11,130 bases of DNA from contig JAHFAU010000052.1 in the NCBI GenBank assembly GCA_023250385.1, forward strand, positions 1-11,130. The letters are read 5' to 3'. Numbering within the stretch: position 1 is the first letter of the stretch; each line of letters begins with the position of its first letter. This document shows, one piece after another, positions 1 through 5,078 of the stretch. The position numbers were made by a program, and so were the translations under genes. The notes under the pieces were generated by a model. That model saw only the letters and a program-made list of their open reading frames with translations, was not told the DNA's origin and made no database searches. The stretch is from Anaerolineales bacterium. Lineage in GTDB: Bacteria > Chloroflexota > Anaerolineae > Anaerolineales > E44-bin32.

Positions 1-50
1 GGGTTTCCGCACTCGGAGCTGCCGGGTGGCCTCGGCCGGCGAAGCGGACC

Positions 51-716
51 TCACATTCGGCGGAGCTTTTTCCGAAAGCTTGCGTAGCGCGACAAGAAGT
101 GCACCAGTGGCGACGAGAGCCGGCCGACTACCTGAGCCTGCCTCAGGGCCGCCCGCATGCCGGCCGCATCATGAAAAGGGGGGAGCCGGAGTCCGGCCGT
201 GCCAACTTCCAGATACGAGTGGGCGTCCGATCCGGCGGTGCCAGGCAGGCCGGCCTCCTGGGCGACCGCCTGAGCCCGTTGGTTTGCGTTGCCCCGGATG
301 CAGCGGGCGTTGAAGATCTCTAGGGCGTCGACGAAGGGGAGAATCGCGCGCAGGTCCTGCTCCTCCCAGGCACCACCCCTGAGCGAGTCGAGCGGGTGGG
401 GCACGCTGATCACCGCACCTTGCGCCTTCATCCGCTCGATCGTTTCCAGCGGTTCGAGGCCCGGCGGAACGAGCTCTTTCATGTAGTACCCAAGCAGTTC
501 TCCCCGAGTCGTGAAGATCTCCTCTCCGATGATCACAAGCTCAGGGTCCATCGCATGCGCTTCGAAGGCACCTTCGATCTGATTGTGGTCGGTGATCGCA
601 AGACGCTGAAGACCTTTCCGGCGGGCCGTTTCCACCAGGCGGTCCACCCGCATCAGGCAATCCTTGGAGCGGTAGGTGTGGCAGTGCAGCTCGACCCGAA
701 TGGTAGCGGCGTTCAT
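51..716 (-). CDS. PHP-domain metal-dependent phosphoesterase
   Basis: A 221-residue protein of the PHP (polymerase and histidinol phosphatase) superfamily, predicted to be a cytoplasmic metal-dependent phosphoesterase. The full set of PHP metal-ligand motifs is visible: HCH at residues 11-13, Asp19 in RSKD, TDHN at 42-45, the glutamates in GEE near 64-66, the PHP triplet at 106-108 around His107, and SDAH at 163-166. The length matches stand-alone PHP enzymes rather than DNA polymerase III or histidinol phosphatase. The ATG at 716 overlaps the stop of the upstream peptidase gene as ATGA, which argues for translational coupling. No signal peptide or membrane helix is seen. The substrate cannot be told from sequence; small PHP proteins of this type include nucleotide phosphatases and 5'-3' exonucleases (RNase AM/TrpH type). 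Family assignment is sure, specificity is not. Confidence 0.93.
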   Translation of the reverse strand: MNAATIRVELHCHTYRSKDCLMRVDRLVETARRKGLQRLAITDHNQIEGAFEAHAMDPELVIIGEEIFTTRGELLGYYMKELVPPGLEPLETIERMKAQGAVISVPHPLDSLRGGAWEEQDLRAILPFVDALEIFNARCIRGNANQRAQAVAQEAGLPGTAGSDAHSYLEVGTAGLRLPPFHDAAGMRAALRQAQVVGRLSSPLVHFLSRYASFRKKLRRM

Positions 717-1684
717 GCGGCCAGCCCGGGAACGTTGCCGACCGTCGCGGCGTGGCGGACCGCGCTGCGGATGGCCTGAGCGACCACCTGCACGGCCAGA
801 TAGCCGACCAGGTCGAATCTGGCCTCGACCTGCCGGGTAGCCAGGGAGAAGGCGGTGTCTCCGTCGTGGGTGGTATGAGACGGCCTAACCGTGATCGCCA
901 GCCCATTGTGGGCTAGCTGTGCCAGGCGCAGGGCCTCGACTTTGCTGAGCCTGGCGTTGGTGGCCACGACGATCAGCGTGGTGTTGGTGCCGGGCGGGAC
1001 TGGATCAACAAGCATGTGCCGGATGGGATCGTCCTCGGCCAGCCAGCCTCCCCTTGGGGCCCGAGCGCCGGCCAGGATCGTGCCGTCCTCGTTAACCACG
1101 TCTCCGACTCCGTTGGTGACGGCCGCCGCTGCCACGACGAGCTCAGTTCGGTCGTCGATCATGACAACCTGCGCGGCTGTCCCGAATCCGCCCTTCATCA
1201 TCCCTTCGAATCCGCCCCACTTACCGACGGTGACTCCGGCGCCAACGCCGACGTTGCCCTGGGCCACCGGCCCCGCCGTCGCGGCCTGGCAAGCCTGGTA
1301 TCCCATCTCGGCGTCCGGACGCCGCTTCCCTTCGTTGAAGAAGAGATCATAGACCACTGCGGCCGGTACGATGGGGACTCGCGCCCGGGGAGTCCAGTGT
1401 CCGATGCCGCGTTCTTCCAGGGAACGCACTACCCCATCTGCCGCTGCCAATCCGAAGGCGCTGCCGCCGGTCAAGAGAATTGCGTTCACTTCCTCGATCG
1501 GTTTCTCGGGGGCCAGCAGGGCGGTCTCGCGAGTGCCAGGGGCCGGGCCGCGGACTTCGACGCTGCCCACCGTCCCCTCAGGGCACAAAATCACAGTGCA
1601 GCCGGTATGGTTCGCCTCATCGGTGGCATGGCCAAGGCGAATCCCTTCGACCCGGGTGATCCCGAGACCTTCGTCCACAGGCAT
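713..1684 (-). CDS. P1 family peptidase (DmpA-like Ntn hydrolase, family S58)
   Basis: A 323-residue member of the P1/DmpA family. These enzymes are made as one chain and cleave themselves to expose an N-terminal Ser or Thr nucleophile; known members are D-/L-aminopeptidases and beta-peptidyl aminopeptidases. Family landmarks are an N-terminal GITRVEGIRLGHAT (residues 8-21), the LLTGGSAFGLAAADGV block (70-85), a Gly-rich NVGVGAGVTVGKWGG segment (144-158), and TNTTLIVVATNA (233-244) followed by HTTHDGDTAFSLAT (270-283). The likely self-cleavage site is Asn234/Thr235, placing Thr235 where DmpA has Ser250. There is no signal peptide, so it is probably cytoplasmic. The ATG at 1684 is the first usual start in an open frame but has no Shine-Dalgarno. 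A GTG two codons on (1678) lies 8 nt behind a TAGAAT box and could be the real, leaderless start. The gene lies 58 nt behind the sigma gene and overlaps the PHP gene by 4 nt. The substrate is unknown. Confidence 0.93.
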   Translation of the reverse strand: MPVDEGLGITRVEGIRLGHATDEANHTGCTVILCPEGTVGSVEVRGPAPGTRETALLAPEKPIEEVNAILLTGGSAFGLAAADGVVRSLEERGIGHWTPRARVPIVPAAVVYDLFFNEGKRRPDAEMGYQACQAATAGPVAQGNVGVGAGVTVGKWGGFEGMMKGGFGTAAQVVMIDDRTELVVAAAAVTNGVGDVVNEDGTILAGARAPRGGWLAEDDPIRHMLVDPVPPGTNTTLIVVATNARLSKVEALRLAQLAHNGLAITVRPSHTTHDGDTAFSLATRQVEARFDLVGYLAVQVVAQAIRSAVRHAATVGNVPGLAA

Positions 1685-1686
1685 GA

Positions 1687-1716
1687 ATTCTACGTGGACA
1701 GTTGCCTTGGAGACAA
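1687..1716 (-). promoter_or_regulatory. Candidate promoter of the P1 peptidase gene
   Basis: Read on the minus strand, TTGTCT (1716-1711) is followed after 18 nt by TAGAAT (1692-1687). The -10 box is 8 nt before the GTG at 1678, codon 3 of the peptidase frame. This is the same geometry as the boxes ahead of the genes at 4259 and 4372. The predicted +1 falls at or next to that GTG, so the message would be leaderless. The call is based on box matches only. Confidence 0.35.
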
Positions 1717-1742
1717 CCGGATGGGGAAGCTTGCCTATCGAG

Positions 1743-2825
1743 CTACTTCTGCCAGTAGCCGATCAATTTCTGGCGCTGGGCCGGATTGCGCAGTCGGCGC
1801 AGCGCCTGGGCCTCGAGCTGCCGCGCCCGCTCCCGGGTGACACCCAGCCGGCGGCCAATCTCCTCCAGCGTTCGCATCTTCCCGTCCAGCAAGCCGAAGC
1901 GAAGCTCCAGGGCCTCCCGTTCGCGCTCTGGGATTTCCTCCAGCGCCTTTTCGAGGTCTTCCCCGAGGAGAACCTCCGAGGTCCACTCCTCCGGGTCTGG
2001 CCCCTCTTCATCGGGCAGCAGATCTCCCAGCTCCCGCTCCGAGCCCTCCTCGAGCGGCGACTCCAGCGACATGGGCTGCTCAGTTGCGCGCATCACTTCG
2101 GCCACATGCTCCGGAGTGGTCTCCAGTGCAACGGCCAATTCGTCCACGCTTGGCTCGCGCCCGAGCTCCATCGTCAAGACGATCGTCTTGTGGCGAAGCT
2201 TGGTAATCATCTCTCCGAGATACACCGGCAGGCGGATGACCCGACTCTGGTCTGATATGGCTCGGGTGATCGCCTGTCGGATCCACCAGGTCGCGTAGGT
2301 GGAGAACTTGAGTCCGCGCTGATACTCGAATTTCTTGGCCGCCCGAATCAGGCCGATGTGGCCCTCCTGGATTAAGTCTGTGAATGGGACGCCGCGGCCT
2401 CGGTACTTTCGGGCGACGCTCACAACCAATCGGGAGTTGGCCAGGATCAGGTGCTCGAAAGCGGCCATCCCATCCTGGACCTGTCGAAGCAGCTCAGCGC
2501 GCTGCTGCGAACCAGCGGTCTTCTTCGCCAGTTCGTCGCTGGCCCGATTGCCGCGTTCGATCCGTTTGGCGAGCTCGACTTCCTCGTGCATCTTGAGCAG
2601 CGGGACCCGGCCGACCGAGGAAAGGTATTGTGCGATCGAATCGCCAGAATCGGCCGCCTGCATGGCCGAGAAGTCGAAGTCGAATCGGTCCTCTAAGGGC
2701 GACTCGTCCACTAACGACTCGTCGACTAACGACTCGTCCACTGACGGCTCGTCCACTGACGGCTCATCCAAGGACGACTCGTCCACTGGCGACTCATCCA
2801 CGAAATCTTCATACTTTTCACTCAA
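1743..2825 (-). CDS. Sigma-70 family RNA polymerase sigma factor (group 1/2, RpoD/SigA type)
   Basis: A cytoplasmic sigma factor that directs RNA polymerase to promoters. Counting from the TTG at 2825 (360 residues): an acidic repeat region at 9-45; region 1.2 (DSIAQYLSSVGRVPLL) at 62-77; region 2 at about 125-196 with the core-binding NSRLVVSVARKYRGRG and DLIQEGHIGL and the promoter-melting/-10 helix FSTYATWWIRQAITRAI; region 3 from VIRLPVYL onward; and region 4 at about 289-352 with LRFGLLDG and the helix-turn-helix LGVTRERARQLEAQALRRL. Region 1.1 is missing; its place is taken by the VDES-type repeats. The open frame reaches a GTG at 2843, but that codon lies inside the SD. A perfect anti-SD match, GGAGGTGA (2841-2834), lies 8 nt before the TTG, which I therefore prefer. 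It is the first gene of the 51-2825 cluster. It could be the primary sigma or a close paralogue; the window cannot settle which. Confidence 0.95.
   Translation of the reverse strand: MSEKYEDFVDESPVDESSLDEPSVDEPSVDESLVDESLVDESPLEDRFDFDFSAMQAADSGDSIAQYLSSVGRVPLLKMHEEVELAKRIERGNRASDELAKKTAGSQQRAELLRQVQDGMAAFEHLILANSRLVVSVARKYRGRGVPFTDLIQEGHIGLIRAAKKFEYQRGLKFSTYATWWIRQAITRAISDQSRVIRLPVYLGEMITKLRHKTIVLTMELGREPSVDELAVALETTPEHVAEVMRATEQPMSLESPLEEGSERELGDLLPDEEGPDPEEWTSEVLLGEDLEKALEEIPEREREALELRFGLLDGKMRTLEEIGRRLGVTRERARQLEAQALRRLRNPAQRQKLIGYWQK
2697..2801 (-). repeat. 15-bp coding minisatellite, seven units, in the sigma factor N-terminus
   Basis: Seven head-to-tail 15-bp units, on the plus strand close to GACTCGTCCACTGAC, with scattered substitutions that mostly keep the pattern. 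They encode five-residue units of the form V/L-D-E-S/P-x (VDESP, VDESS, LDEPS, VDEPS, VDESL, VDESL, VDESP). The tract is in frame and strongly acidic. It sits ahead of sigma region 1.2, where region 1.1 is found in typical primary sigma factors. Confidence 0.9.
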
Positions 2826-2833
2826 ATATGCGC

Positions 2834-2841
2834 TCACCTCC
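2834..2841 (-). promoter_or_regulatory. Shine-Dalgarno that decides the sigma factor start (GGAGGTGA)
   Basis: GGAGGTGA on the minus strand is an eight-base match to the usual 16S anti-SD. It is 8 nt before the in-frame TTG at 2825. The upstream GTG at 2843 overlaps this element and so is a poor start; the GTG at 2837 lies within it. Confidence 0.65.
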
Positions 2842-2899
2842 ACCCCTTCAATACCCTGAGGATGCCCGCCTGGTTCAACTGCCCCGAGCCCTGGCTTGG

Positions 2900-2913
2900 G
2901 GGTCGGCCGACCC
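2900..2913. other. 14-bp perfect palindrome in the sigma factor leader
   Basis: GGGTCGGCCGACCC reads the same on both strands. It lies between the candidate sigma promoter and the SD, so it would be in the 5' untranslated leader. It could be an operator or fold as a short stem. The rest of the 2844-3056 gap is GC-rich, and I see no clear rho-independent terminator for the DUF362 gene that ends at 3057. Confidence 0.4.
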
Positions 2914-2965
2914 GCGCGGCAAATCGCCGGGAAGCCGCTCTCCCCTCGGCCTTTTATACGGGAAT

Positions 2966-2995
2966 TCGATAAGAACTGGATTGGTGAATTGTCAG
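2966..2995 (-). promoter_or_regulatory. Weak candidate promoter for the sigma factor gene
   Basis: On the minus strand CTGACA (2995-2990), five of six matches to a -35 box, is followed after 18 nt by TATCGA (2971-2966), a poor -10. A better -10-like TATAAA lies at 2958-2953 but lacks a matching -35. The 213-bp gap 2844-3056 is the only region where a promoter for this gene could lie, so some promoter is expected here; which boxes are used is uncertain. Confidence 0.25.
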
Positions 2996-3056
2996 CGTTT
3001 TGTTAGAACGGGCAGAGGGGGGATCCGGCCGGTCAGGGGGCGGGTGGCACGGCGGT

Positions 3057-4259
3057 TCAGCGCAAGGAGAGCAGCCGGATTCCGGCGGCGCCCACGGCGG
3101 CCAACACGACCAGCGCGACCAGGGCCTGGATAACGGTCTTGGGTTCCATCCCCGGCATAACGACCCGACCGTCCCCGTAGGACTTGAAGCGCTGGCCCCA
3201 CTCGGTCTGGAGGGCTGCCTTGACCCGCTTACGACCCACGAAGGGGTACCAGTAGACGTTGTGATAGAAGTTGCTGGCGAAATACGACCAGGGGACGAGC
3301 GGGGACCGCAGCAGCAGCTTCTCGAGTGGCTTCAGCGGTCCGTGGTAGATCGCCTTCTGACCCCGGCTGGCGAGGGTGTCCTCCTGGACGAAGCCCCATG
3401 AGCCTTCCTGTTCGATGTCATAACCCACCACCCGGATCTGGCGCGGATCGCCGACACCGAGACCGAGCTCATGGGCTCGGCGGATGAAGCGAATCTGCAT
3501 CGGATCGAATCCCTGCAGCTTGGCGGACACCGCGTCGATCGCCACCTGGTCGGCCGAAGCGAGCAACAGGTCCTTCTGGTGCCAGCGCATGGCCCGCGGT
3601 CCAGGCCCGTCGCCGGCGAAAGTGCCGTCCATTACTGCGAAGATGCCGGGATGGATATCCTGTTGGATCATGAGCAGGTCCACCAACGTGTCGTGGATCA
3701 CCGCATGCGTCCAGTGTCGATCGCGGTGCAAGAGTCCGCCAAAGGCGTTCTTCATGGCACCGGTAATGGTCGTGAAGACATGGGTCTTGATCGTCGGCAG
3801 ATGAATGATGTTGAGCCCAACCAGGGCCCGAGGGATAAACACGCCTTTGGGGTAGACCTTGTCCAGGACCAGCAGCGGCCGCTTCGGCTGATATTCGAAC
3901 CACTCGAAGTTCTGCTCATAGAGGTAAATGCACGGAACCTGGTGCTTGTCGGTGACGAAGCGATGCTTGTTGTTGAACTCACCGACGGCCGTGTCGACGA
4001 CTACGGTGTCATTGTGTACGCCGACCAGGTCCCGGTAACCGGCTTTCCGGAGTGCCAGGATGACGCCTTCAATCTGCCAGGGGGTCGAGGAGCAGGCGGG
4101 GTACCAGGTCTGCCAGGAGATGTTGATTTTCAGGCCGGTGGTCACGTCTTTGGGCAGGGCACTCTCAAACTCTGCCAGCTTCATCACCTTACCGAGATCG
4201 TCGAGCACGGTGCTGGGCGTGGTCTTCTGGGCAGCGACCAATCCGCGGACGGTTGTCAT
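3057..4259 (-). CDS. DUF362 domain-containing protein with C-terminal membrane anchor
   Basis: A 400-residue DUF362-family protein. The family has no settled function; some members carry ferredoxin-type Fe-S domains. The core motifs are present: LPTIKTH (154-160), GAMKNAFGG (167-175) and the Gly-rich DGTFAGDGPGPR (211-222), followed by a segment with ADQVAIDAVSAKL (236-248). There is no Cys-rich Fe-S cluster: only Cys56 and Cys110 are seen. Residues 376-395 (TVIQALVALVVLAAVGAAGI) form one hydrophobic helix followed by a short basic tail. With no N-terminal signal peptide this looks like a tail-anchored protein whose main domain faces the cytoplasm. The ATG at 4259 has no SD but lies 7 nt behind a TAGAAT box, which suggests leaderless expression. 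It is divergent from the small membrane-protein genes at 4372. Family is sure; role is unknown. Confidence 0.92.
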   Translation of the reverse strand: MTTVRGLVAAQKTTPSTVLDDLGKVMKLAEFESALPKDVTTGLKINISWQTWYPACSSTPWQIEGVILALRKAGYRDLVGVHNDTVVVDTAVGEFNNKHRFVTDKHQVPCIYLYEQNFEWFEYQPKRPLLVLDKVYPKGVFIPRALVGLNIIHLPTIKTHVFTTITGAMKNAFGGLLHRDRHWTHAVIHDTLVDLLMIQQDIHPGIFAVMDGTFAGDGPGPRAMRWHQKDLLLASADQVAIDAVSAKLQGFDPMQIRFIRRAHELGLGVGDPRQIRVVGYDIEQEGSWGFVQEDTLASRGQKAIYHGPLKPLEKLLLRSPLVPWSYFASNFYHNVYWYPFVGRKRVKAALQTEWGQRFKSYGDGRVVMPGMEPKTVIQALVALVVLAAVGAAGIRLLSLR

Positions 4260-4266
4260 CAGCAGG

Positions 4267-4294
4267 ATTCTAAATCAGGGCTGGGCTCGGGCAA
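4267..4294 (-). promoter_or_regulatory. Candidate leaderless promoter of the DUF362 gene
   Basis: On the minus strand TTGCCC (4294-4289), 16 nt, then TAGAAT (4272-4267), then 7 nt to the ATG at 4259. The expected +1 coincides with the start codon or the base before it, in line with the missing SD. Confidence 0.5.
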
Positions 4295-4357
4295 AGTGGC
4301 CGTCAGTCCTCATCGCGCACGGACCTACCGCCGCGTCGGCCCATCTGACCTGCATGC

Positions 4358-4363
4358 TACAAT
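4358..4363 (+). promoter_or_regulatory. Candidate -10 box (TACAAT) for the 4372 gene, leaderless
   Basis: TACAAT matches the -10 consensus at five of six positions and ends 8 nt before the ATG at 4372, which has no SD. No good -35 is visible 16-18 nt upstream. The expected +1 is at about the start codon. An in-frame ATG at 4354 lies ahead of this box, so it would not be on such a transcript. Confidence 0.45.
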
Positions 4364-4371
4364 ACGCCGCG

Positions 4372-4812
4372 ATGGACCCGTTTGAGTACCACCGACTGGG
4401 CATGGGTAAGTTCAATCCATCCAAGGCTGTCCGGCGGCAACTGCGGCTCGAGGTCTACCTCCCGATGGGACTGGCGGTCCTGCTTCTCTTTGCAGGCGGT
4501 CTGCTGCTCCGACGAGCCGGAGTCGGGGACGCGAGTGTCTGGGCGGATACCGGGCTCACCTTCTTGCTTGGAATTGTTCTGATCCTGGGAGTCCTGCTGC
4601 TTGTGGTGGTGGCCGCGGCTGCGGTGGGGGTTTGGTACTTGGTCCGGCTGCTCCCGGCTCCCTTCATGGAAGCGAGAACAGGGCTGGCTAGGACTCGCCA
4701 GGCCGCGCTCCAGGCCAGCAACCGGGCCGCCAAGGCCGTGATCCTACCCAGCGCCGGCCTGAACGCTCTTCGGGCTGCTGTCAGTCAACTAGCCTCGATT
4801 TTCCAGAGGTAA
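4372..4812 (+). CDS. Hypothetical membrane protein with two helices
   Basis: A 146-residue protein that I do not recognise. Residues 1-28 are polar and basic. TM1 covers about 29-46 (YLPMGLAVLLLFAGGLLL) and TM2 about 60-92, a long Leu/Val/Ala stretch ending near WYLVRLL. A C-terminal segment (about 98-146) rich in Ala, Arg and Gln looks helical (TRQAALQASNRAAKAV). Both ends probably lie on the same side of the membrane, likely the cytoplasm given the basic flanks. I chose the ATG at 4372, not earlier in-frame starts, because the protein sequence becomes plausible there and because a TACAAT box sits just ahead. It is divergent from DUF362 and lies 6 nt from the next gene, so the two downstream genes are probably co-transcribed with it. 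No function can be assigned. Confidence 0.75.
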   Translation: MDPFEYHRLGMGKFNPSKAVRRQLRLEVYLPMGLAVLLLFAGGLLLRRAGVGDASVWADTGLTFLLGIVLILGVLLLVVVAAAAVGVWYLVRLLPAPFMEARTGLARTRQAALQASNRAAKAVILPSAGLNALRAAVSQLASIFQR

Positions 4813-4818
4813 ATCCGC

Positions 4819-5028
4819 GTGGACTCCGGTTGGAAAGGCAAGGTGCTGCTGATCGGAGGTCTGGTTGGCGCGTTGACCGGATTGGGCGCGGCTTACCTGA
4901 TCATCTCCAAGTCTCAGGAGCACGACGAACCCCCACGGATCGGAGCCGGAGACGGACTGCGCCTGGCGCTGCTGCTGCTCGGGCTCGTACGCCAAATCGG
5001 CGAATTGGGGGCTGGGCAGGAAGAGTGA
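4819..5028 (+). CDS. Small hypothetical membrane protein (69 aa)
   Basis: It begins at a GTG with a GAGG element (4806-4809) 9 nt upstream that overlaps the end of the preceding gene; the 6-nt gap indicates an operon. One clear transmembrane helix spans about residues 8-29 (VLLIGGLVGALTGLGAAYLI), followed by a short polar stretch with EHDEPPRIGAGDG and a second hydrophobic or amphipathic segment (LRLALLLLGLVRQI, 48-61). The Gly-rich helix is of the kind seen in small YtxH-like proteins, but there is no firm family match. A strong hairpin with a T tract follows 22 nt after the stop. The good spacing, the SD and the membrane context make it likely to be real. Confidence 0.7.
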   Translation: MDSGWKGKVLLIGGLVGALTGLGAAYLIISKSQEHDEPPRIGAGDGLRLALLLLGLVRQIGELGAGQEE

Positions 5029-5050
5029 GCGAGATCACCATCGGATCGAA

Positions 5051-5078
5051 GCCCTGGTGAGACCCACCAGGGCGTTTT
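5051..5078 (+). terminator. Rho-independent-like terminator overlapping the CapA gene start
   Basis: GCCCTGGTG (5051-5059) and CACCAGGGC (5065-5073) form a perfect 9-bp GC-rich stem with a 5-nt loop, followed by G and TTTT (5075-5078). It lies 22 nt after the stop of the 69-aa gene, as expected for the end of that operon. The GTG start of the CapA-like gene (5057-5059) is inside the left arm, so the same hairpin could act as an attenuator or hide that start codon. The T tract is short. Confidence 0.5.

Noticed and set aside
1..50. Possible gene start downstream of the PHP gene
   Set aside because: A GTG exists on the minus strand but there is no SD and too little sequence to judge.
1016..2255. 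Long plus-strand open frames opposite the peptidase and sigma genes
   Set aside because: They mirror strongly conserved minus-strand proteins, have no recognisable domains and arise from GC-rich codon bias.
2697..2801. Possible CRISPR-like array
   Set aside because: Units are contiguous 15-bp in-frame coding repeats without spacers.
4060..4371. Upstream extension of the 146-aa membrane protein
   Set aside because: It would overlap the DUF362 coding region and promoters on the other strand; the TACAAT box and the change in sequence character place the start at 4372.
3471..4385. 304-codon plus-strand open frame
   Set aside because: It is antisense to the well-conserved DUF362 gene and has no domain or ribosome site.
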